Shown here in pieces: positions 1 through 11,883 of a DNA stretch of 64,000 nt. Both the position numbers and the translations under genes were made by a program. How positions within the stretch are numbered: position 1 is the stretch's first letter; every line of letters starts with the position of its first letter. The notes beneath the pieces were generated by a model. The model ran no database searches and was not told the DNA's origin. It was given only the letters and a program-made list of their open reading frames with translations. The stretch is from Primula veris (taxonomy: Eukaryota; Streptophyta; Magnoliopsida; Ericales; Primulaceae): positions 253,001 to 317,000 of the forward strand of contig OY821749.1 in NCBI GenBank assembly GCA_963682055.1. The letters run 5' to 3'.

Positions 1-302
1 TCCGCCTGACAGTTGATATTGCGTTCTCTTTGTCCAATTTCTTTCTCGCATACACTATGAACAACGATCGTAGTTATTTCACTCATTCTAGTTACTGCAT
101 GCTTTGGGAGCGTATCGTTTTGGGAGAGGTCCCTATGATTTTTACAAGAAATCTAAACATTTCTTCAGCATGACGATGACAACAAATGTTGTGCCCGACG
201 TGAGCACACGTCCGTTCATGTATACTGTACTTTTGTATCTCACGACTAACAATTACGGAGTACTATATTGCTTTCATCTATCATACAAAACAAAATGTTC
301 CG

Positions 303-755
303 AGGGGCGAAACTAGGATGATTTTTTTGAAGGGGTGTAATGTAAAAAATATATCGAATAGAGGACAAAAATAAAGAATTTTTTATATATTTAACATAAC
401 ATAAAATAAATATGAAGTTAAAGACAAAGGGTATTGGACAATAAAATATTTTTTTTAGTAATCTTTGTTTGGGAAAATAGAATGGTCATTTATGAAATTT
501 GGTAATTTCAAGGTAAAAAACATAATTTTTTAGAAAAAATAACTAAAATGATTTGAACTTCTAACGTTCCATTAAATTAAAGCTAATTTTATCACTACAC
601 CAACAACAATTTTGTTTAATTAGGGGGCTATTAATGTATATATCTTAGAAAATTTTAAATTACATATTTAAAAAAAATATTAAAAAAATTGAAAATCGCC
701 GACGATTCCCGGTGGGGGTGGCCGGCCACCCCCAACCACCCACTGGTTCCGCCCC
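303..755. mobile_element. Possible small TIR element
   Basis: Inverted copies of a motif close to GGGGCGRAACYAG lie at about 303-316 (plus strand) and 742-757 (complement). Between them the sequence is AT-rich. A perfect 20-bp GC-rich palindrome sits at 714-733. Such GGGGCGGAACCAG ends are common on non-autonomous plant transposons. I could not find a clear target-site duplication, so the boundaries are approximate. Confidence 0.3.
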
Positions 756-956
756 TGGTTCCCATTGGTTACATTTGGGGCCGGGTATAGGATATGTCCA
801 TGCATTCTGTTTTTGGGTTCTTGGATCATATAAAACCCAAATTTGATCTTTGTTTTGTTATACAAAATGGAAGTTAATTGTTAAACTTTAAACAAATCCA
901 ACCACACAGGAAACCCAACGCTATCTGGGGTAAAATTTAGACATAAATTAACCAAT

Positions 957-1054
957 ATAATTATGATGAACAAGAAGGTATTCACATAGCTTTATTGGCT
1001 AGCTATTAGAATGTAAACCAAGTATATATATTCTTTCTTGTTCATCATAATTAT
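957..1054. repeat. Inverted repeat with 21-bp arms
   Basis: The arms at 957-977 and about 1033-1054 are nearly perfect reverse complements (core ATTATGATGAACAAGAA). They are separated by roughly 55 bases. It could be a tiny MITE or encode a hairpin RNA; no gene context supports either reading. Confidence 0.5.
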
Positions 1055-4000
1055 CGGGACAAAACAAACTGTGAATGATACAGAGGTTAAGAAACCAGGG
1101 ACAACATGAAACAAGACCAACCCCAAAAAAAAACTACTCTCCAATATAGTAATTTTCAAGAATAATGTCAAATCATTTTGAATGATGATGGTTTTTATAC
1201 CAAACAGAAGGGAGCAGATATATGTTTATTAGCTGTTTGCGCAAGAAAGGAACTGTCATTATAAGGATTTTTAAAGGTTAAAACATGGGCGACGAGAACT
1301 TATAACCTTTTTGAGTGTGTGAGTAAAAACTGATTCTAATTGTGTAATTATATGGTGGAGACTCAATGCATCTCTAGCTAATAACCTTAATTATGTACAT
1401 CGATGTATATATATATTTTTTGATAAGCATATTTAAGAGTGTGTTTCTTTTTAATTATCATCGTGCCTTTAAATTATCTATTTGGTTCAGCTTCTAGCTT
1501 CTATAAGCGTCATTAATTTCGGTCCAAAATTCCAGTGAAGTCTTTACAGTGAAGTGTGATATTTCAAACTAGAGTTTGGGCTCTTCGACGATCTAGATGG
1601 TGGTTTGGACCCTCTTAATACGGCTTTCTTACCCTCCCGATAGACATATACCGCTCCATTTTGAATAAATTGTTTAGTTTTACAAATTAATGTATATCGA
1701 TATTGAAAAGTGGGAGCGAAACCCCAGCAAACAAGACGAATGTTCAAATATATATATACACCAGTATAATGTTACGTAGGATACTTTCACCACAAAAAAA
1801 TGCATATATTAGTGTTTGTTGAGTACACTAAAGTTTGTAGTCTATGAAACTCATATATAACAGTTTATATTTTATGGATAAAAGAATTTAATATTTAAAG
1901 CATGAGAAAATGTTAAGGTGGAAGTGCCGGTAAGCGGGTTCTATAAAACAAACAAAACTTTCGACCCGTATTGTATTGTTGGAATCGGGATTGTGAAAGA
2001 AAAGAGCAGTCACTCGACTCGTTCCACCAAGTATTTGTTACTAAAATTTTGGGTTCAAGTCTAATACTCTTTTCCATTTCAGATGCAGCAAGGAAGTCGA
2101 TTATAGCCCAATTAGTTTGTTGGGGAAATTTCCAGAATATCCCTCAAATATAAAAGTCCATCGTAGCCCACTTTCTCTTCCCATTGCATTGAAGTTATAA
2201 TACACGAATCATAATCTAAGAAACTTATTTTTAAAACAAAAACAAAGTCTTAAGAAACTTAAAACATGGAGGTACATATTCCACTATATAAATAATGTAG
2301 CTAGGAGATATATTCATGTAACAAATGAAGTACCAAGTAAATATTAGGAGCTAGGGGTGATATGACATGCACAACTGTAGTAAAATGATTGAACAAAAGC
2401 TCACTTACAATTGATAAACATTCTGATCTATCCATCAACCCCAATAATAGTATATAAAACACATTTGCCACTTTGTATATATATATCCTGTAAGTAATTA
2501 TTGTCTTACTATGTTTGCTTCTTTGTACTACATTCTACACCATTATTAAGATCATTTCAATGTTGTAACTTATGCGTAACCATATTATCAGGAAGCTAAG
2601 AAACCTTATGTTCGAGTAACCTTTGATTTTATTTCATCTAAAATTTATGACCGAGGGTTTAAGAATCGCGATTCTTTACTTTAGGGGAAAGAAAACCAAA
2701 GAATCTCTGTTTGAAATCCAAAATAATTTATAGGCCGGGCTGTTTCTTTCCTTGTGTATAATGGTAACAGAAGTAAGAAGGAGAAAAACTTTGTTGGTCC
2801 TTTTGCATATTTATATATGAAGTAAAAAGGTACAAAATTATAAAGCGAAAACGCTCTTAGCTTGGGTTATATAATATCGTTCTTTGCTATGTTTGTTTCC
2901 ACTTATTTTCCAAAATAAAAGAGAGAAAAAAACAGTAATTTGGGTAAAAGATGTTGTCGGCCAACAAAAGGAAACTAGTGAAAGGATTCAAATTGGTGAA
3001 TTTGATCAAAGCTTAATTATGGTTTGGTTTTGGTCCATGAAGCCAAGGGTCCCTCATTAGTCACGCTCTCATGTGCCCACTCACAAAACATGCATATATA
3101 TCATCAATCTTTACCATATACTATATATCAATCACCACTCAATTCATTTTTGTTCCAACTTTAAAATCATAAATATACATCAACCTCAAAAGGGAGTTAT
3201 ATATATCTTTTAAGTCATATACTACCATTTAGAATTATCAAGAAACAGAAATTTGAAGAGACTCATACTCCATGATTTTTCTTAGCACAAGCTTATGTGC
3301 GCGTTTAGGAGAAGTCCTTTTTTTACTGCTAACTTGATTAACACCATATCAGAATCACATCAATTCTTTCACACCCAAACTTGGTGCTTTCTTTCAGTCG
3401 TATGATTCACTTCAATCACTGAACACTCATAATTTATCTTATTTTTGCAAACAAATGGCAAGTTAAACTTCACAAGTATCAAACCGCGATATAAAGTTAT
3501 TAAAAGTTTTAGGTTGAAGCTGGATATGGAAAATAGAGTTTATATATTCCGAGTCAAGATCTCGTGGATGGCCGGTACTTTTGCTTAATGGCTTATTGCA
3601 TGTTTCTGGACATTCAAGTTATGTTTGTTTCTATTGTGCTTCACTGCTTCCCTTCGCTAAAAAGCTAAGATCACGGAAAGCGCAAGTGTTTGAACTGAAG
3701 AGAAAAGATTTCCCGACTTGACTCAAACTAATACACAAAGTTAGTTTCAGTACCTACAAACATTTTGAAGGACAAACAATTCCAATAGAAGATTAAATTT
3801 CTACTTGGGAAATGAGAACAGAAAGATATTAGTTAGGAATAAAAAATATAACTCAAAGCACACTCGTTCAAGAGTAACGTGAGAAAAGGGCTAAGGGTAC
3901 ATGTTTCAATGGTTGCCTTGTGATGATAAAAACTCGGCATCGACGAGCGATGATCGATAACCATCAAAAATTTATCGGGGTAGCCGAAAAATGAAAAACT

Positions 4001-5660
4001 AACCATTCTTCCATGAGTTCCACACTGCCTTGGGATGTATAGTTTTATCTTTGATTCTTTAAATCCTCAAAAGGGATTTCAGAGGGATTTCAATTTAATC
4101 TTTCAGAAGGAATAGCATTGCGCACTTCCTTAAGATTTCAAAGGCAAGCAACAAATTATTTAAGATAGCACTGAAATGGCAATACTTGTTAAGCAATCAA
4201 AATAACAACTAGAACTTAATTCACTAATTTACATTGTGTGTGCTAACGTAGACTATGCTAGAATTTAAACTACAAAAGAGTGTACTAGAATTTTGAAAAG
4301 GCAACTGCGTATTTATAATAAGTATAAATGCTGAACAAAATAAGCAATATATATATATAGTGGCAGTAAATGATTTAGTGATTGTGCTTTTTGTCTAATC
4401 AGAATTCAAAACCGATGGGAGTTTTAAGCAGATACCATGATATTTAGTTCTGACTTCCATCTAATGACCCATTAATTTTATGTAATGGGATGGTCTTCCT
4501 GGAGACATGACATCGAATAAAAAGTAATCGTACTATGAAATTAGTAATAATTAGGATAAAATAAACTCAAGTGGGAGAAAATTACGTCTCAAGTCATCCC
4601 AAATCAATTAGAAGAAAATTGTTAGCTTTACCAGAGCATTATCTATCCAGATAGATGAGAAATGAGTCTTGTAAATTGACTCGAGATGTGTTATTAGACT
4701 ATATGGAGTGTTATTATTAAATCACTGGTAAATATATTGGTAACATTTGCTGCGATCACCTAATTAATTGGCCAAAATCTTAATTAACTGGACACATTTA
4801 CAATAGTACTACTAACTAGCATAACTTGTTACATCGTACTTTCTTTTCATTGTACCATTTGACTTAGGCATTTATGAAATTTTGATCGTCAAACGTCGGG
4901 GCTTGACCCAAATTACAGCTTCATAGTTGTCGTTGTTCGACATCTAAAAATGAATCCATGACAACACACTAATTGTGATTAGCTTGACAACACAAGTGTG
5001 CTTTAAAAGGTAAAAAAATTTAAAAGTACGTTTTAATAATCATCTATATATTTAATTATATAGTAAAGATAAAATTATAAATGTATTTAAACGAACAAAG
5101 ATACAGAAAAAAGTAAAAGGAATGGGGCTGAAGATTAAATCTGTCGTTTTAGTGGCACACTCTTCCAATGCAATTTGTTAGTTCGTTTTCTTTGTGTAAT
5201 TCTCGTAACTGCCATTAAATGGCGTTGCGCGGCGTCGTCATTGAACATGCTCCATGAAAAACTCTAGCTCTTTCTTTATGTCATCTTTGGTGAGGCAACA
5301 GATTCGTAGAGATGCATAATTCAATTAAGTATTCACCACGTACGTTTAAGCACAAGTTAAAATGATTTATCGCCTAAGTTTAATTGTGCAATGAAGTATA
5401 TATGCATGTTTGAAGAATTGTAAAATAATAATATAACCATCAACTCATCCTTACATATTTGTAAGGCAGTGTTAATTATTTTGGCACTAAAGTAGTTCAA
5501 GTACTTAAGCGTTACTTTAGTCATTACAAAGTTGGCGAAAATAGTGATAAGTCTAATTTAAATATGCAAACCCATGGAAAAAGGTTATACTCTTTTTAGT
5601 GAGTAAACTATATATATATATATATATATATATTCGTGTCAGGTGTAACTTTTAAGAGAG

Positions 5661-5783
5661 GGGGAGCCAGACTATACCTTTGGTATAGTCTGAAAAACTC
5701 TCGTCTATGGAACCATTGGATCCAATGGTGCCACATGGAGTGTTTTTCAGACTATACCAAAGGTATAGTCTGGCACTTCTCCT
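5661..5783. mobile_element. Fully palindromic foldback element
   Basis: The two halves of this 120-bp element are imperfect reverse complements meeting at about 5720/5721. Each arm carries its own 25-nt hairpin, at 5668-5692 and 5748-5772, with 11-bp stems (CAGACTATACC) and a 3-nt loop. The centre is a perfect 18-bp palindrome at 5712-5729. Both flanks resemble AACTTTTAA, a possible target duplication. There is no coding capacity. It is probably a foldback MITE. Confidence 0.65.
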
Positions 5784-5934
5784 CCAACTTTAAAACTAGT
5801 AGGGAGTAGTTGGTAATGAGACAGTTCGTTCAATCATAAGAAGTAATAAATTAGCTTAAGCAATATTCTTTCTTCAAACCGAGAAAAGACAAACAGAACT
5901 TGTTTAATATGCTTGTACAGATTTACAGCATATA

Positions 5935-5984
5935 TATATATATATATGGGTCTCTCGGTTTGGAAATATATATATATATATATA
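5935..5984. repeat. Paired TA microsatellites
   Basis: Two (TA)n tracts of about 16-18 bases flank a short unique spacer. Another (TA)n run lies at about 5609-5632. These are ordinary microsatellites. Confidence 0.7.
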
Positions 5985-6899
5985 CTTGAGGCTTGAGCCT
6001 AGAAAAAACAAAACCTAATCATCCACCCGAAAGATAAATAGGAGTGTATGTATTTCAAGACTAATTTATTTAAATTAACCGGCAATACAGAAACTACACC
6101 CACGCTACTCATAATACATCTATATATACACTTGGTAATCAATTGTTCACATTTACCTAAATTAGAATTTGCCATGAAAAATATTGAGTAATTTTATTAT
6201 ATTTCCTCCGTCCATATATATATAACTGTCAATAATGAAAATACGTGTAACTTCAACTTTCAAAAACCGCATATCTTATAAATTGTGCAATTGAAATTTT
6301 TAAAAGTTAATTATATAGTTTAAAATGATTAACCTTTAAAAAAGTTTGATCGTTCCAATAATTTAGATACGAGGTTTGTGTTAATCAAACTTACATGTTT
6401 CCGACACTTATTTAATTAGTGTTTGAGAGAATACAGCAAGAATAGAACGGAATTCAATAAAGATAGCAAGTCTTGAATGGGGAAAAAATAGTACCCGCAT
6501 TGTTTTTTTGTTTTTTTTACCTCGGTTAGCTTTAGATAGCTTCGTTTTATCTTTTTTGTGTTGATGTGGGAATACTTGTCATCCTTCTAGTTTTGCACCA
6601 CGATGCTTCTATTCGGAATTTCGTCATGTAATAGTGATAATTATCAAAAGGAAGATAACATCATCACCCCAGGCATTCAAAACATCACTTTATATAACCT
6701 AAAATTACTTAAAATTAACAAATTATTCCAAGATTAGTTTCAGTTATTTGCATCACCAGTTAATATTAACTTGACCATTGCTAGTCAACTTACCAAACCA
6801 GATAATCAAACGTGAATAAAATAAACTAATTAAGCTTCATAAAAATTTCCTCATTAGCACCAAATAATTAACTTACCACTATCAAAATGCAAATTAAAT

Positions 6900-7275
6900 T
6901 CAAAAGGTTTTACCCCTGAAACAGGGAGTTTCTTTTTGGTCTAAAGTGTAAATGGCCTTGAGCTTGCTAGGTAAATGATGTAGATTCCTGATAGTTAAAT
7001 TTGCTCCCATTGCACATTGTTTAGCAAGTCCATCATCAAGCTGGTTTTGTTCCCTAAAAACATGAGTAATACTGTTGCAAATCCCAGACATTAGATAGCA
7101 AATATCATTCCAAATATTAGAAAATTTAGTAACAGGAGAAACTTCCTTTTTCCACCGATTAACTAACAATTCAAAATCAGATTCAATCATAATATAAAAA
7201 AAATCCAAGAGAGGATCAAATTATAAGCCCATTTAACAGTGCTAGAAGCTCTGCATAGGTATTATTATTATTGAC
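6900..7275 (-). pseudogene. RNase H-like retroelement remnant
   Basis: The minus strand encodes about 102 residues in one frame with the layout of the plant LINE-associated RNase H domain. It shows an IESDFELLVN stretch, a hydrophobic middle and then ITHVFREQNQLDDGLAK, matching the usual 'HI.RE.N..AD.LA' end. Just upstream, at about 7225-7275, another frame reads TYAELLALLNGL, the preceding block of the same domain. A stop and a frame change separate the two parts, so the copy is broken. No reverse transcriptase domain is visible nearby. This is a dead fragment of a non-LTR retrotransposon or a domesticated RNase H-like gene. Confidence 0.6.
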
Positions 7276-7627
7276 ATAATTAAGAGAAACAACCATTATA
7301 AAATTAACCATATATATGATCTCTTAATATAATCTTCTACATTCAATTTGAGTCTATCACTAATTACATTTAAATACATTTAAAGAGCTAAAAACTTGAT
7401 TACTCATTTTATTTTATTTCAGTTATTAAGGCTGAAGGGATGAATTTTAAAGGGATGGCATTGATTCGCTCATGGAACGGTACAGCATCTCGTTGTTGGG
7501 TCCTCTTTTTCTTTATTTGAATTTAATTTTTTTACTGACCAGCCACTTGACATGGGACATGACATAAAGCTAATGAAAAAAGAAAGACCTAGCTACCTAT
7601 AATGCCTAACCTAGGTCTATTATTTTA

Positions 7628-7860
7628 CTCCCTATTTTTCATTTAATTTTTATTTACTAAACTAATTACAATTTTAATCTGACTTATAACATCTATCAAA
7701 ATTGTTGAAATGAAATCTAAATCATACAATATAATTTAATGTTTGAACTATATGACTAACTTTTGAAAAAAATTTCATTCCGATAATTTTGATACAAATT
7801 ATTGTCCGGTCAAAATTATACGGTGTTTCGTAGTGGACAATTAATTGAGAACGGAGGGAG
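7628..7860. mobile_element. Stowaway-type MITE
   Basis: It starts CTCCCTATTTTT after TA and ends GAACGGAGGGAG before TA. Terminal inverted repeats and a TA target are the signature of Tc1/mariner-derived Stowaway MITEs. At about 233 bp it matches the other copies in this window. Confidence 0.7.
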
Positions 7861-7862
7861 TA

Positions 7863-8032
7863 TCAAAATTATGGAAATGATTTTTTTAAAAATATAATCA
7901 TAAAATTTAACATTTAAACTATATGATCATTTTAAAAAAAAAAATTATTCCGATAATTTTAAAACAAATTTTTGACCGATCAAAATTACACGTAGTTTCG
8001 TAATTAATAATTAAATAATAACGGAAGGATTA
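7863..8032. mobile_element. Truncated second MITE copy
   Basis: This stretch repeats the right two-thirds of the MITE immediately before it. Shared blocks include AACATTTAAACTATATGA-like and CCGATAATTTT motifs. It ends AACGGAAGGATTATA and has no left terminus. It is a 5'-truncated tandem copy. Confidence 0.5.
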
Positions 8033-9437
8033 TATGCATTATGGTTACTACTCCTATAAATATTTGATTACCTAACTTACACGATAGTTGTGTTAATTTT
8101 AACAATATTAACTTTTACACATCATCATTTAATTGCATGTTGATTGACACATGTGTAATTTAAATTTAACATTCACATGCATTGTGTATTAACTTAACAA
8201 AGTTATCTAATTTTAATTAAAATTAATTATTAATTGAAATATCATTAATTAGTTATTTTGTAAACCCCACTAAAATATGAACTAAAATAGTAATAGTTGA
8301 AATAAATTTTACAATCAAATTAATGGTTTTTGTCAGATCATCAATTAACAAAATTAAAAGCATTGTTATCTTAAATAATTTTTTTAGCATCTATAAAAAT
8401 AACATATGATTTAACATAACTAATGTAGACAAAATAAATGTATTGTTAGTTAACTATTTTAGTTAACAATAGAGATAACAACACTATCGTAGATGGTGTA
8501 ACAATTCATTTGTTAATTCTTTAATTTAAAAATGTAAAAATGTGATCTGTTTACATTTGGAGTAATTTATCGTGATGCATCTTTAAATTTATATGGAAAA
8601 TAGCGATGCATCGATCTATCAAATATCTCGTAGTTTTAACTAATTTCGGAACTAATTCATCACCCGTATAAGAGTTTCACACGCTTCTAATGTAATAATG
8701 TATATTGAAGTGGCATATGTAAATTATATTTTAAATATGCACCTATTTAAAAAACACACACACAAAAAAGAAGATAATACCAGATACTCTTTTTGAAATT
8801 TTTTGATAAAGTGCATTGCTAATTTTAATAACAAAATATCAAGTAATTATATCGCTAAAATTTAAATATAGTCACTTTTACCAACCATTTTTAAAATGTG
8901 TTTGTTGAGATTTTGATATTTCCTTATTATAGTGACAAAATCACATGACACTTTTTAGCCTTTAAAAATATCGAATCTTTTTTCTTTTATCAAAATCTAC
9001 CATTTTTCAAAACAGAATATTACTATGTTCGATGTTATTCCCAACGCAAATAATAATTTTATACACACTTAAAATCTTGTCCTCCATATTATAAGTTAGA
9101 TGCGAGTACCCTATATGATACACGCTCGGTATAATTTTCAAAAAAAAATAGGCATCGTTGTACATAAATTATGTTGACGTGATTTTTATATATAAATATT
9201 ATTATTTACAAACTACATAACAACTAATGTGTATGAAGAGACAAAAGTTAAAATCTTTCATATTAATCCTAATACGATAAACTATTAGGTTGAAAACAAA
9301 AGAGAAAAATATGACACGTATGCATAACTATATGAAATTTTAATAAATAACGAAGAGACTAGTACAGATGCATCCTAGTTATTGCAAAATAAGTACAAAT
9401 GTGTACATGCATTCGGTTTTTTTTTTTTTTCTTCAAT

Positions 9438-9700
9438 TTGTTGGAATTATCCCAGATGATCCCTCGAGTATTATCAAAGTCAAATCTTAATATATGTTCC
9501 TCTTCTTCCTTACTAATAAGCCTTTTAGTGGGGAATGAACCGGGTTCTACATAGTATCAGAACGGACCATCGAAAGTCTAGCAAAGTTATAAGTATGATG
9601 GACCACCTCTACCCGATTTGTTGATTGCACTCGTTGAGCTTCTCGGAAATTGACGAACCCACAAGTAAAAAAGTGTGTTGGAATTGTCCCACATCAATTA
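9438..9700 (+). mobile_element. Possible copia LTR relic with PBS
   Basis: TGTTGGAATTATCCCAGATG at 9438 resembles the start of many plant copia LTRs. A related TGTTGGAATTGTCCCACATC occurs at about 9677. Between them, AGTATCAGAACGG at about 9554 resembles the primer-binding site complementary to initiator tRNA-Met (TGGTATCAGAGC). No gag or pol frame follows. I read this as a degraded LTR fragment; the exact ends are uncertain. Confidence 0.35.
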
Positions 9701-11832
9701 AACATTATCAAAATCAATTATCCGTCTGCCACAATTCTTATACCACCACATATTCAATTATCCGTCTGCCACTAGTATCATACTTGACTATCTCTGTTTT
9801 TAAATGTTGGTTTCACATATAAAAAAAAAGAAAAAAAACTCAATTCAAATCTCGATAAAAGCTTGATTTTTCGTTTGTTAGGTCGCTAAATCTTATTTTT
9901 TTATACTTCTAGCGTAACTCTTGAAAAAAAAAATGCTATAGCTGTTTTATTTTTAAAAGATCATCTATCAAATTCATACTCTATAGTCCATATTAGAGTT
10001 AAAGAGTTTTTTTAGCTATAGAATGCACTACTTTGATAATGGAGATAAACGTACCATGCACCCCACGTTATTTAGAATGTAATTTTGCTGCATTTCTCGT
10101 ATTAATGCACTAGCATTAACATCTTTTTCGGCCCTTGGATGGGTTTTTTTGTAAAGAAAATCTAAAGGCTCAAAACAATATACATCTATATCCTAAATAC
10201 CCTCAAATTGTTTTTCATTTAAGTTACCAAGTCCCTGACTTCTGTCTCATAAATAAATAAAAAAATAAAAATTATAGAAGTACAAACATACATATGCTTA
10301 GAATAAGTACACTAAACAAATATTTAACCAACACAACTTTCAATAATCAAAGATTTTATCTCATTCTAGTCGGAAGTAGCAAAATAAGAATGCAGGTGCA
10401 TTAAAATGGTTATATTGATATAAATTATTTAACCAAGACAACTTTAAATAATCAAAGATTTCAATATATACAAGGTTAAAAAGGGAATTGTAGTATAAAT
10501 TTTGTTGGGGGTTAGATTATTAGCATATCATATATGACATATAATGGCCGAGATCTATTAATGCCGATGCATTAGTAATGTTAATGTGGCAAAAATGAAT
10601 CCCATTATTTTTCTCTTAGTAATAAAATAAAATAATATATATATATATATATATATCTTAGTAAGGTGAGAGCATTTTTAACTCTGTTTATAAAAACACA
10701 TTATATTTATAAGTTTATACAATAATATAAAACTGCTTATCAAACAATGACAATATAAACCTCAAAATCATTTAACTTTAAAATATTTTACAAAAACTCT
10801 CTACATGTTGAGAGAGATAAATTGATTACTCTATAGTATATATTTTTAATTGGGTCCCACCACTCAAAATCATTCCCATTCCGTTTTATTTTCATTTGCA
10901 CGTTCTGCATTTCTCTCTCTTAAGTTTTATTACGAGGTTTTCTCCCTAATTTTGTTTCCCCGCTTAATTTCCTATCACACCATGGTCCAAAATCATCTCC
11001 ACCACCCACAAACCGAATTGATTTCTTTTCTGAAAAAACAACGGGTTTTTCTCCGACGAGGGCGACTCTAGTAATAACACCTCAACGGATTTTTCTGATA
11101 TTGATGTTTCCTTATAAGTTTCGATTTGATTTAGATCGACTAATTTCAATAGTTGATGTTTATTAAAGTCAATTAATAGTATGTAAAAGTACGATGAATT
11201 TGATGTTTGTGAAGATTCCAGCGCCGTTTTTAAGATCTAATATATTTGGGAAAAAAATGATCAAAGAAAGAAAAAATAATATTATAAAATAAAAAGTATT
11301 ATTATAATAGGTTATATTTTTATTTGTAAAATAAACTGATGTGGAATACTTGTGATATTAGTGTAGAAGTGTCTTATAAAGATCTTTAATCTCGTATTTA
11401 TACAGAACACTGATGAGAATACTACTCTGAGTGACACAGTATATGGCAGTGGAAGAAAAGAAGGGGGGGGGGGAGAGAGTAGAGTATATATAGTGGTTTC
11501 ATTGGGAAGGTAAAATGTTTTGTACCAACAACCCACGCATAATAAATATTTACAATACACAATCTAATCTAATATTATTAACTGATTCTGCTTTTCTTCC
11601 ATAAGGCTGTTAAAGTAGTCTTTATTATTGTAAGCTTAAATTTCGGGAGATATATATATATATATAATATAATATAATATTCATTTATACTGAATCACTG
11701 ATAGATGAAAGTGCACTTTGCTTATTGACAAAAAGAGGCAAAACAGTGTTTTGTTCATCTACCCTTTTTCACTAGGGTTTTATAGTAAAGTTAAGAATAT
11801 ATATATATATATATATTATACTCTACTATAGA

Positions 11833-11841
11833 TATATAAAT
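11833..11841 (+). promoter_or_regulatory. TATA-like box before KNOX gene
   Basis: TATATAAAT lies about 45 bases upstream of the ATG at 11884, which would leave a very short leader. The neighbourhood is full of TA repeats, so a more distal start site is equally possible. Confidence 0.25.
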
Positions 11842-11883
11842 ATATATTAAAGAGAGAGACTAGACTAGCTAGAGAAACTAAAG

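Larger units (their letters stand above)
1..5600. other. Gene-free AT-rich stretch
   Basis: I see no protein-coding gene here. All open frames are short, lack recognisable domains and have no splice-linked continuation. The stretch holds a small TIR-like element (about 303-755), one hairpin (957-1054) and simple AT repeats. It lies far upstream of the homeobox gene and could include distal regulatory DNA, but nothing in the sequence proves that. Confidence 0.6.
8033..11880. other. Gene-free region upstream of homeobox gene
   Basis: No supported gene is present. It holds an LTR-like relic at about 9438-9700, a short direct repeat (about 10326-10352 and 10430-10460, sharing AATAATCAAAGATTT), several TA runs and a G9 tract near 11465. 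The last few hundred bases should include the promoter of the KNOX gene. I see a TTGACAAAAAGAGGC block at about 11726, whose TGAC core matches the generic TALE-homeodomain site, but its function is unproven. Confidence 0.5.

Noticed and set aside
3040..3110. miRNA-like string near TGAAGCCAAGGGTCCC
   Set aside because: It does not match a miRNA I know, and no complementary arm lies within a few hundred bases.
10850..11071. Open frame with a good-context ATG at 10981 (CACCATGG) upstream of the KNOX gene
   Set aside because: Only about 30 codons follow that ATG, there is no domain or splice continuation, and the longer frame relies on a non-ATG start.
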